From: Cristatella mucedo
Taxonomy: Eukaryota > Bryozoa > Phylactolaemata > Cristatellidae
NCBI GenBank assembly: GCA_009760855.2
Contig: WPIO01000009.1
Span: 775,001 to 839,000, forward strand
DNA: 64,000 nt
Direction of reading: 5' to 3'
In this document: one piece after another, positions 46,737 to 54,712 of the stretch
Numbering within the stretch: position 1 is the first letter of the stretch
Layout of the letters: every line of letters begins with the position of its first letter
Position numbers and translations under genes: made by a program
The notes under the pieces: generated by a model
Database searches by the model: none
What the model was told of the DNA's origin: nothing
The model's input: the letters and a program-made list of their open reading frames with translations, nothing else

Positions 46737-47118
46737 ATGAGCATTGAGACAAGAAGTAAAGACTGTCATGAAGAAGCACAAGGACAACAACATTCAAACT
46801 TTAAAATCTGTTCTTATCCGATGGGTAGAATTGAAGACATCAGATCAACTTTGTTAGATGCTGTAAAACTAGTATTAGAATATAAAGCACTTAGAATTAA
46901 TCAATCTGATCCAAAAATAGAAAATATATTTGTTAAAATTAGAGATGGTTCAATATTTGAAGAGTTCCTTAAAGACTTAATGATAGAAAAAATAAATAGT
47001 ATGAGGACTGAAGCATAATCAAAGAAAAATAATAGAACTAACTAAACAAATGAAAGAAGTAGTCAGGTTTGATAAGCCTGAAGAATTGATTAAAGAGACT
47101 ATGGATTGGAAGATTTAA
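46737..47118 (+). pseudogene. Unknown helical protein, frameshifted near its end
   Basis: It starts MSIETRSKDCHEEAQGQQHS and continues with a helical region (DIRSTLLDAVKLVLEYKALR, FEEFLKDLMIEKINS) to a TAA at 47016-47018. The next frame continues with IIELTKQMKEVVRFDKPEEL and IKETMDWKI to TAA at 47116-47118, so one indel near 47015 has shortened the product. Its 3' end overlaps the minus-strand fibre gene by four bases. No family is recognised. Confidence 0.55.
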
Positions 47119-48391
47119 ATAGGTACGTCTTCCGCAGGATTATATCCAGTTGTAGGAGGACTATCAACTGCAGGTTCTTCACCTTCAAGTGGTTCATTAG
47201 TTACAGTTTGGATAACTGGATAAGGATTAAAAGGAGCACTAATAAAAATTTTAACTTCTTCCTCAGAAGTTACTGTTTCACCTGCGACCCGTGATGCAAG
47301 TTCAAAACGATTTTCATATTTAGCAAGGTCAGAATAAAAGGATTCTGAGAAAATTACTCCATTTACTAATAAAATATAATCCAAATCAGTTGGAGTTGAA
47401 ATTGTACCAAAATTTAAAATAGGATAAACAAGATTAAATACAACTGTTTTTGATAATGGAGTATCAAAAAGGACGTTAAAACTAGATATAGATTCACTTA
47501 ATAGTAACATATCATTACTTTCAAAACCATAATGTTTAATGTCAATTAAACTAGGTAGATATAGATTTTGAGAATACAGTTTGTGGTTATATTTAAAAAA
47601 TATAATATCACCATTTATTTTATTTATACTAATAATGATAACAACTACAGCAAATTTATAATTTACTCAGGTTCTATTATCATCTTTTAATAAAAATGAT
47701 TTGGTAGTATAACCTTTTTTATAGACTGAATATCTAATATTATCACCAATAGAATTATTTCTTCCTATAACTGCAGCATTAATATCTTTTATTTTTATTT
47801 GAATTCATGAGTAAACTGGTTTTTTTATGTTAATATCTGATAGCTTTGCTAAAACTTGTTGACCATTAGTAGAAGAAGAATAAGATTGTGTTGGTGTTCC
47901 AATATTACTTACACTGTTTGTAGTTAAATTACCCAAATATCCAATAAAACCAACATTATTAATAAATGTTCTAACAAATGGTAATCTTCCACACTTCAAA
48001 TAGAAATGATGTATGTACTTATTAGCAATTACATCAGTTGGAGCATAATTAGCAAAATTATGTTCTCTTCTATTCATTATTATTCTTTCAACACTTACAT
48101 TTCCAGTTACTGTATCATCTTGTTTATATATACTAGTTTTTGTATCAACATATTATTTTGTAGTAATATCTCTTCCATTGACAGGATCTGATATTCTTAC
48201 ATATTTTTTGAGTTTGTAGATAAATTACCAGTTATACGCTGACCTGAAACTGAATCTTTTCTTAGATAATTTTTATCAGCAAACAATTTATTAACTGCTT
48301 CTAATGTATCAAAAGTTTGACCAACATTAATTATTCTATTTGAATCAAAGTTCAATGTTCCATCCATTTGTAAGTCTTTTCTAGAAAGCAT
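47115..48391 (-). pseudogene. Fibre-like protein 3, broken
   Basis: Read on the minus strand from the ATG at 48391: MLSRKDLQMDGTLNFDSNRI, INVGQTFDTLEAVNKLFADK and RKDSVSGQRITGNLSTNSKN, a short run of fibre repeats. It then passes into a non-repetitive C-terminal region (HHFYLKCGRLPFVRTFINNV, VIFSESFYSDLAKYENRF), as expected of a fibre with a distal head. There are at least three disruptions, at about 48200, 47805 and 47670, the last two being in-frame stops. A CTATATAG palindrome lies 12 bases before the ATG. It is probably a virion surface or attachment protein, by repeat type and position only. Confidence 0.62.
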
Positions 48392-48392
48392 T

Positions 48393-49295
48393 TTAGGACA
48401 GTGCTATATAGGAAGTTAAAAATACACTTCGTTCAGTAAGAAAATCTTTTGAACAAATAATTGGCACATCATTTATCAGTCTTTTTTGTTCATTAAGAAT
48501 AAAACTTCCAAATATTTGAAATTTATAATTAGGATTTATTTCTGCTGTTGGTAGTGGAGCAAGCATTTTCGTTTTTGAATCAGGCGTTATATATGTTGTT
48601 GCAATCACATATAATCCTTTAGAAAATACAGCATTAGATATGTTATTAGAAATTTTTATCATTCCTTCATATTCTATTTCTCTAATTTGTGTCTTTAATG
48701 TTGAATCAATAGCAATTAAAAATTTTATTCTTCCAACATTTCTATCTGATATTTTATTTAGATAACCAAGGTTTACACCATCATTTGGATTAACAGGATC
48801 ATTTACAATTCTAATAAAATTATTTTGCATGTCTAAATTACCATTAACAGTTCCACCATGTAAATTAAGAAAGTTATCATCGATATACTTTTTATTTGAT
48901 ACTGTATAATCTAAGTCTGGATTTCCACCATCATATGAAACATTAGTTCTAATACCACCATTTACAACTAGATTTCCTCTAATTGTCCCACCATTAAGTG
49001 GAAGTTTAGTATCAGTATAATCCTTCGTTGCAGCATCACTAGGATTTATAAGATTAGCAAGATCTACAATTCTAAAATTATTCATATCAATACCTCCATC
49101 ACTCGTTGTTGATCTAGAAATCTTAGTAACAAAATTCGTATCTATATACTTTCTATTTACAGCATCACCAGCATCAACAGGATCACCTAAATTCTTTATA
49201 AGATTATTACCCATATTTAGATTTCCACTGAGTATATCACCAGTCTTCTTAATACAATTCTTTGACGTCTTTCCTCTACTTCTTTTTCCTAACAT
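48393..49295 (-). CDS. Fibre-like protein 2, intact
   Basis: 300 codons on the minus strand. The shaft carries a periodic motif of about 40 residues: SGNLNMGNNLIKNLGDP, VDAGDAVNRKYIDTNF, then DMNNFRIVDLANLINP, SDAATKDYTDTKLPL and NGNLDMQNNFIRIVNDP. The pattern G-x-L-x-M-x-x-x-x-I-x-x-[LV]-x-x-P-x-x-x-x-D-A-[AV]-x-x-x-Y-x-D is the repeat known from bacteriophage tail fibres and some giant and Maverick-type viruses. The C-terminal 120 residues are non-repetitive and would form the distal domain. The start codon is preceded by TATAGAAAATG. Its last base is one base from the start of fibre 3. Confidence 0.75.
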   Translation of the reverse strand: MLGKRSRGKTSKNCIKKTGDILSGNLNMGNNLIKNLGDPVDAGDAVNRKYIDTNFVTKISRSTTSDGGIDMNNFRIVDLANLINPSDAATKDYTDTKLPLNGGTIRGNLVVNGGIRTNVSYDGGNPDLDYTVSNKKYIDDNFLNLHGGTVNGNLDMQNNFIRIVNDPVNPNDGVNLGYLNKISDRNVGRIKFLIAIDSTLKTQIREIEYEGMIKISNNISNAVFSKGLYVIATTYITPDSKTKMLAPLPTAEINPNYKFQIFGSFILNEQKRLINDVPIICSKDFLTERSVFLTSYIALS

Positions 49296-49303
49296 TTTCT
49301 ATA
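49293..49303 (-). promoter_or_regulatory. TATAG box joined to start of fibre 2
   Basis: On the minus strand TATAGAAAATG, with the ATG at 49295-49293. The box falls in the four-base gap and end of fibre 1. Confidence 0.65.
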
Positions 49304-50162
49304 CAATACTAACAATAAAATCTATAAAAATAATTCCACTAGCAACTGTAAACTTATCGATAGCATATCTACATGTACCATCAATGTTAATTATTAAAAC
49401 TACTGTACAACTTACTCCATAAGTATTATCACTAGTTAACTCAACATAAGAATTAGTTTTATTAGTTACATACATAATATTAGACACCATACTAAAATTA
49501 GGTAACACTACTGGAAAGAATGTTTTAAGATTAGTATTGTAGGCAATAACTTTTCCAGTAGCTGCAACAACAGGTATATCACCGGGCGTAATTTGTTGAG
49601 GTTGAAATGCATTACCTGTACTTCCATTAGCAGTAATACTTAGACCTAACATATCAAGATAGAATATACTTGGATAAGTACCATTCAAACCTAAGTATTT
49701 AAATGTTAATTTTTTGTTTGTATCAACGTATTGTTTTGATGCTACATAAGAAACTTTTACATTCATAATATTCTTATTTCCCATGTCAATACTTGCCATT
49801 GCTTTACCTTGAAACACTGCTTTCATACTTTTAAGTAATCCATAGTTTATTACTTTATAAGGCCTTAGATCTGAATTTTCAGTTCCATCTGCAGATTTAC
49901 TAGATATACCATAAACATTATTACAATTCAATTGTGATTTCATTACTGCATCTTTTTTAGGTAACAAATCAGTTAGAGCTGATACTTTTGCTATTTCTCC
50001 TGAAGGATTACTAATGACATTGTTACCAGCACTTGAAGTAAGAGCATAATCTAGTCTTATAGCATCACCACTGTTAACAGGAAATCCTAAGTTAGTTATT
50101 CTATTATTATTTGCATCAAGATTAGTATAAATATTAACATTAACTTTTCTAACTTTTTCCAT
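49299..50162 (-). CDS. Fibre-like protein 1, intact
   Basis: 287 codons on the minus strand starting MEKVRKVNVNIYTNLDANNN. The repeat motif appears as NNRITNLGFPVNSGDAIRLD, and again as SIDMGNKNIMNVKVSYVASK followed by QYVDTN. The last 130 residues are β-rich and non-repetitive (LTANGSTGNAFQPQQ-like region, then VSNIMYVTNKTNSYVELTSD and a C-terminal hydrophobic strand). The three genes 50162 to 47115 form a minus-strand cassette with gaps of one to three bases. Function is inferred as virion fibre. Confidence 0.72.
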   Translation of the reverse strand: MEKVRKVNVNIYTNLDANNNRITNLGFPVNSGDAIRLDYALTSSAGNNVISNPSGEIAKVSALTDLLPKKDAVMKSQLNCNNVYGISSKSADGTENSDLRPYKVINYGLLKSMKAVFQGKAMASIDMGNKNIMNVKVSYVASKQYVDTNKKLTFKYLGLNGTYPSIFYLDMLGLSITANGSTGNAFQPQQITPGDIPVVAATGKVIAYNTNLKTFFPVVLPNFSMVSNIMYVTNKTNSYVELTSDNTYGVSCTVVLIINIDGTCRYAIDKFTVASGIIFIDFIVSIV

Positions 50163-50172
50163 TACATAATAT

Positions 50173-51241
50173 ATGCCGAAAAAAGTAAAGTAAAGGTGTT
50201 TCAGATTTAAAAGAAGGGACTAAAACAACTAAAGAAGTGTTAGAAAGTGTTAAGACTGCTACAAAAATAGGTGAAAAGGAAGTTACAAAATTATTACCAA
50301 AGTTAGCAGCAAGATTATCACTTCAAGCGTCTAAAAAGATTGCAACAGCTGTTCCTAAAGTCTTAAAATCTCTTAAAGTTATTGTAGCTGGAACACAAGT
50401 TTTGGGAGGATTCTTATCAGGTTTTACAGGATTAGTTGACCTAAGTTTATTTATCAAACAAATAGTAGATGATATTACTAGTGGTAAATATGGACAAGTG
50501 TTTTGGAAAATAATGTCAGAAAAAAAAGGATTGCAAAAGATGATTGAATCACTAGAAATAGGTCTTGCAATTAATGATGTTTTACTTGCTGCAGAAAAAG
50601 ATAATTACCCTTAGCAATGGAATCCTAGTCAATATTTAAGTGAAGTGTTTGGAATGGAAGTAAATTGGGACGAAAGTCAATTAGATCCTAAAACTTGGTC
50701 AAAGAATTTCTTAGAAGTTAGGTCAGGAGGTTTTCTTCCTGCAATCCCAGCACTTGTTGCGGCAATTGCTGCAGCCATTGGTACAGCAGGAACAATTATT
50801 TCAATTGGTGTTACAATAGCAAGTTTAATAAAAAAATTAATAGATCAAACTTTGTTCACTGGTAAAAGTCCACCTATGAAGACAAAGGAGCAAAGAATGG
50901 AGGCATTCACTTTGCAATAAGAAAGGTTAACCAATGCAATAAATGATTTGAAACAAATGGTAAAAGCAATTGATAGAGGTATTGATATTGATGTATCGGG
51001 AAAAGTGCAGAATATTGAGGTGAAGAATCGTTTAGATTACAATGAAAAAGGAAGAGCACTTGTGGAAAATGGAGGTGTGAATTTTTCACCAGACCTAAAA
51101 AACGCAATAAAACAAGTAGAAGCGAGTAAAGTCGGAGGAAAGAAAACGTGCGACTATAAAAGTGAGAGTGCAATGTTAATGTCTAACCTCTATGCAATGG
51201 GTGCTACTCCAGAAATAATAAAGAAGTGTTACAACTTTTAG
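50173..51241 (+). pseudogene. Virion membrane-active/core protein, broken
   Basis: It starts at the ATG at 50173 (basic MPKKVK), with a frameshift after six codons. It continues with a basic amphipathic region (LPKLAARLSLQASKKIATAV) and a hydrophobic helix (GTQVLGGFLSGFTGLVDL). A TAG (about 50612) is followed by GGFLPAIPALVAAIAAAIGT with further Ile/Ala/Gly-rich sequence, then a TAA (about 50918) and a polar tail ending KCYNF. The G-G-F-L-P-A plus Ala/Ile-rich helix is the type of segment found at the C-terminus of adenovirus minor core protein pX and its adintovirus counterparts, thought to act on membranes or pack DNA. As now read, it is three separate frames. Confidence 0.66.
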
Positions 51242-51266
51242 CAGAATTAAAACAACGTTGTACAAA

Positions 51267-51851
51267 CTAATAATCTGTATATCTAACTAATTTTTTATCT
51301 TTATCTAATGTATAATTAAAGTTTAGTCTTGCAAACTGTAAGTGAAGACGAATAGTTTCTAAATCTCTTGCAACAGCTGCATCTTCTGGGTCATCACATA
51401 ATCCCAAGTGATATAAATGTTTTTCTATTCGAATTTACGCTCTATACTTATTTAATCTTATATCAAAACTAACTCCTATAAAATCAGAAATGTTATTTCT
51501 TTGTTTTCCTTTATTCATTTGATTTTATGAATTAGTAGCAAGTCTTAAATTACTAATTCTATTATCAGTCCTTATCCCATTAATGTGATCTATTTGAAAA
51601 ATAGGCATTTCATTTTTGCAAATGAGCCATACCAAACGATGAATTTTGTATATCTTTCCATCGATTCCTATATTTATATATCCAGTACTTTTATTGATTG
51701 TTCCTGCTTCACTTCCTGCTCTTGCAGTCCCACCTCTATCAACTCCCCAACGGAAGACTCCAGAATAAGGATTACAATCTAACAATTCTAGAACTCTCTC
51801 TCTCAATTGAGCAGTCTCATCAGTTCTAGTAGTAAGAACTTCATCTGTCAT
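51267..51851 (-). pseudogene. HNH-AP2 homing endonuclease, two nonsense codons
   Basis: Minus strand from the ATG at 51851. An N-terminal helix (AQLRERVLELLDCNPYSGVF) leads to RWGVDRGGTARAGSEAG and GYINIGIDGKIYKIHRLVWL, then the HNH core FQIDHINGIRTDNRISNLRL. After a TAA (about 51531) the same frame continues NQMNKGKQRNNISDFIGVSF, then a second TAA, then YHLGLCDDPEDAAVARDLET and LQFARLNFNY. The C-terminal part matches the AP2/ERF-like DNA-binding domain that follows HNH in phage and bacterial homing endonucleases (G-V-S-F ... H-L-G-x-[FC]-x-x-P-E-x-A-A-x-A-x-D ... F-A-R-L-N-F). H-N-H residues are present. A self-mobile gene, foreign to Polintons, now inactive. Its start is preceded by GTATAAGAAAA. 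Confidence 0.88.
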
Positions 51852-51907
51852 TTTTCTTATACAGTGTTTTTAATCTGTTTAAATTATTTTATTATTATGT
51901 AGAAATT

Positions 51908-52723
51908 ATGTATCATGAAGCAAAGCTATCATTGTCAGAACATCAAGTAAAACAAATACATAAATCAACAAAACCAATTTCTATTCGATTGAAACATCAA
52001 GACCTTTCTGGAAGTATTCTTTTACTTGTTACACAGACTCAACTTAATAAAATAGAAAAAAGTAGAAGTACTAGTAAAGGTTTGCAATTGAATATTTCTC
52101 TTAAACAACTAAAAGCAAATAGAAAACAAAGTTCTGGAATAGTAAATATTATAAACAAGTTATCTGTTTATTTGAAACTTCCGAAAGGTGTTCAATCAGA
52201 AAATATTCCTGGTGGTTCATTCAATAATACTGGCGCTTACTCATATGTTGGACCGGGTACGCAGTTTAGAAAAAGAATGGATCAGGGATACACTGGAAAT
52301 AATGATTTAGATGCGAGAGCACTCATCCATGATAACGATTATACCGAGACAAGTAATTTACCGGAACCAAAAAGAACTGAAATAAGAAATTTATCAGATC
52401 TTGTTCTTGCTGAGAGTGCTGCAAGAATAACATTAGATCCCAAACAAGCTGCTTACGTTAGAGAAGACGCAAAAACGGTGGCTGCTATTATTAGTGCTAA
52501 GGCTAAACTTGGTCTTGGCATTGGTGCTTCTATTCTTGATAGTAAGTTTGCAATAGACTTCTTAAAAGATAAAGTACGTAATCCAACAAGTATTAGTAAA
52601 ATAACTAATTATGCAAAAATATTAGTTGACAAAATGTTATCTATAAGGAAAAAAAGATATAATCTAATTTTTGTTTTGTTTTATGTTTATTTTATTTGTA
52701 TTATAAATGTTTTTAGTATCTAA
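51908..52723 (+). CDS. Phospholipase A2-domain virion protein
   Basis: 271 codons, intact. The N-terminal third (about 1-95) is polar, with SEHQVKQIHKSTKPISIRLK. The core carries SYVGPGTQFRKRMDQG, DLDARALIHDNDYTET and a helix with AAYVREDAKTVAAIISAKAK. The pairing of Y-x-G-P-G (calcium-binding loop) with a downstream H-D-x-x-Y (catalytic His/Asp) is the secreted/parvovirus-type PLA2 signature. In parvoviruses this domain breaches the endosomal membrane during entry, and a similar role is inferred here. The C-terminus (IFVLFYVYFICIINVFS) is hydrophobic and may be a membrane anchor or read-through tail. The gene diverges from the homing endonuclease gene across 56 bp. Confidence 0.78.
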   Translation: MYHEAKLSLSEHQVKQIHKSTKPISIRLKHQDLSGSILLLVTQTQLNKIEKSRSTSKGLQLNISLKQLKANRKQSSGIVNIINKLSVYLKLPKGVQSENIPGGSFNNTGAYSYVGPGTQFRKRMDQGYTGNNDLDARALIHDNDYTETSNLPEPKRTEIRNLSDLVLAESAARITLDPKQAAYVREDAKTVAAIISAKAKLGLGIGASILDSKFAIDFLKDKVRNPTSISKITNYAKILVDKMLSIRKKRYNLIFVLFYVYFICIINVFSI

Positions 52724-53232
52724 TAATCGGAAGGATTGAATTTATCCTGTGATTGTTTTTTATTTATATTATAAACTTTAACTTGATCAATCTTCAATCT
52801 AAAATTAAGTCTTTCTTCAAAATTATAAACTTCTTTAGTAACATATAAACCGTCTAGAATTCCAGTAACAGCAAAGTCATTTCCAAACTTTTGAATTATC
52901 TCAGCAACACTAGTATATTTAATTTGTTTGTTCTTTTGATCAAAGAAAATAATTGGTTTATTTCCAAATGAAATTCTAATACCAATAGTTGAACGTATAA
53001 AACTTCCACTGTATTCAAGTTTCACACTTGCTCTATTATGAATTTCTTCAAGTACAGGTTTCAAATCTTCTGTAATATACATCAATGCATTGAAGTAAGG
53101 CTTAGAATCTTTACTAATTTTCTCTTCAATGTGAATACGTGCTTGTTTTCATTTAGGAATTACTACTGCAGCATTTTCGAGTACAACAAATTTTTTTTCT
53201 CCGTTTCCATTTCTATACAAGGGAACGAACAT
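52720..53232 (-). pseudogene. Unknown conserved-looking protein, one nonsense codon
   Basis: Minus strand from the ATG at 53232: MFVPLYRNGNGEKKFVVLEN, AAVVIPK, then a TGA (about 53152), then KQARIHIEEKISKDSKPYFN and ALMYITEDLKPVLEEI. The rest is uninterrupted: VKLEYSGSFIRSTIGIRISF, GNKPIIFFDQKNKQIKYTSV, FGNDFAVTGILDGLYVTKEV, ending NPSDY. About 170 residues, mixed alpha/beta. Its 3' end overlaps the end of the PLA2 gene by four bases. No domain is recognised; its place between PLA2 and protease suggests a virion or assembly factor. Confidence 0.6.
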
Positions 53233-53298
53233 GTTTAAATTAAATTAATAATTCCATTGTCGATCCAAAATCCGATTCTTGCATTAGTTTTAAGAAGA

Positions 53299-53631
53299 TT
53301 AGAACCTTCTTCCACAATCTGTTTGATTGTATTCTTGTAACTTAAATGTCTGAAATGTTGGTATAACACCAAAATCTTTTATTACTTCTGGCATTGATGG
53401 TGCACCAAATGAATCAAAGTAAAAACATTTGTTTCCTTCTTTTTTAAGTGCTACCCAGTGATATATTACTTTTTGTGAATCACCAGTATTACAAATAAGA
53501 CATTCATTTCTTAATGGTTTTGTTAGTTCATCTCTTGCAAAGACACCTCTAAAGTTTTTTATATCTAATTCTTTTATATAATTATTTATTTCTATATCAG
53601 TTAAAGGTGATGATTTTACTTTTTTAATTGT
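53299..53631 (-). pseudogene. PRO: Adenain-like cysteine protease, no start codon, truncated
   Basis: A minus-strand frame with no ATG. It shows LTDIEINNYIKELDIKNFRG, VFARDELTKPLRNECLICNT, the catalytic-His region YHWVALKKEGNKCFYFDSFG, and APSMPEVIKDFG. The Cys of QTDCG (codon 53314-53316) lies where the nucleophile is expected. A stop follows four codons after it, so the C-terminus is lost; a neighbouring frame remains open for about 25 codons. The order N-[LF]-R-G-V-F, H-W-V-A, F-D-S-F-G, D-C-G is that of adenovirus-type maturation proteases found in Polintons, which cleave capsid precursors. It overlaps the zinc-ribbon gene upstream, so the start may have been lost within that gene. Confidence 0.82.
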
Positions 53632-54017
53632 TCAATAGTCTTTTTTAGCTCTGAAATCATTTGTTCTTTATCTCCTAAACCACTATATCTTTCTTTACTA
53701 CCAGAGCATTTTTTACTAAGTGTATTTGATATTGCAGCAAATAAAGTAGGAGTTGGAACAGATTCTCCTTTACTTACCTGTCTTCTACCTGCACCTTTAC
53801 TTACTTGATTTCTACCTGCACCTTTACTTACTTGATTTCTACCTGCACCAACTGTCGTTGACTCAGATCTCAACTTAACAAACTTTGACTTCTTACTATC
53901 ACAAATAGTACAAATAACTTTAAGCAATCCTCTCATTCCTTTCGTACTATCTACTTCTACATATTCTTCATGCATAGTATCAGTTTGTTTTTTACACTTC
54001 AAACAATATATTTCCAT
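53616..54017 (-). CDS. Zinc-ribbon protein with triplicated 10-residue repeat
   Basis: 133 codons on the minus strand. MEIYCLKCKKQTDTMHEEYV and later VICTICDSKKSKFVKLRSES give a C-x-x-C ... C-x-x-C zinc ribbon in the first 50 residues, of a type seen in several dsDNA viruses. Then come three head-to-tail copies of G-A-G-R-[NR]-Q-V-S-K-G (a 30-bp DNA repeat at about 53773-53862). The C-terminal helix is KEQMISELKKTIEQLKK. The basic repeats suggest nucleic-acid binding. It is divergent with the ATPase gene across 19 bp. Confidence 0.75.
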   Translation of the reverse strand: MEIYCLKCKKQTDTMHEEYVEVDSTKGMRGLLKVICTICDSKKSKFVKLRSESTTVGAGRNQVSKGAGRNQVSKGAGRRQVSKGESVPTPTLFAAISNTLSKKCSGSKERYSGLGDKEQMISELKKTIEQLKK

Positions 54018-54036
54018 ATATTATAATATAGAAAAA
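54018..54036. promoter_or_regulatory. 19-bp bidirectional promoter-like spacer
   Basis: Only ATATTATAATATAGAAAAA lies between the start codons of the zinc-ribbon gene (minus) and the ATPase gene (plus). It contains AATATAG towards the plus gene and TATATTATAATAT towards the minus gene. Confidence 0.65.
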
Positions 54037-54706
54037 ATGTCTTTGAAAGTTAAACCTTTCGATTGTGGGCAGAATACTGTTACTGGACACCAAGAACCAT
54101 TACCTAAAGTACCTATTAGAGCGTTAGTTTTAGGTCCAAGGGGATGTGGTAAGTCGCAGTTAGTAATGAATTGGATATTTTTAGGAAGATTAAACTATGA
54201 TATTTGTACTATTATCGTAACAAGTTTATATCAACCGCTATATCGTGCATTTATAGATATGACAAAAGATAGACCTGCTTACGTTTGGGTTAATGGAGTA
54301 GATGAAATACCAGATGTTGATTCGTATAAGAAATGTAAGAATGTTGTTGTATTAGATGATCTGATGACAGAAGATCAATCTAAGATATTAGATTATTTTA
54401 CTAGAGAGATTATTTTACTATATATTTTATCTTGCTCAAGGTTTTACTAATATTCCTAGAAGAGATATAAGAAACAATATAAATATGATAATAATCTTTA
54501 AACAGAATAATACTGTTATAGAATATATACGATATTCATATGTTGGTGATATAGATAGAAAGCAATTTAAAGATTGGGTAGATTCTAGTACAAGGGAAAG
54601 TTTTGGTTATTGTGTTATAGACCTAACTAAGACTGAGAAAGAAGGAAGATTTTGGTCTGTTGATGAAGAAGGTAAACAATTAATACAATTTTTTAATTTA
54701 ATATAG
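54037..54706 (+). pseudogene. ATPase: FtsK/A32-type genome-packaging ATPase, frameshifted
   Basis: It starts MSLKVKPFDCGQNTVTG. Walker A GPRGCGKS is at 54133-54156, followed by QLVMNWIF. Walker B-like NVVVLDDLM is at about 54340-54366. The frame ends at 54450 after a shift near 54400; the other frame carries QGFTNIPRRDIRNN, then an FKQNNT segment and DIDRKQFKDWVDSSTRESFG, then CVIDLTKTEKEGRFW. The N-N polar sensor region and D-x-x-K-x-x-x-[FW] tail are typical of Polinton and virophage A32-like ATPases that pump DNA into capsids. The ATP-binding core is intact but the protein is split. Confidence 0.9.
54699..54706 (+). promoter_or_regulatory. TAATATAG box overlapping ATPase stop codon
   Basis: TAATATAG, six bases before the ATG at 54713, lying at the very end of the ATPase reading frame. 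Confidence 0.65.
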
Positions 54707-54712
54707 GAGAAA

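Noticed and set aside
53773-53862. CRISPR-like direct repeats
   Set aside because: Three adjoining in-frame coding repeats without spacers; the genome is eukaryotic.
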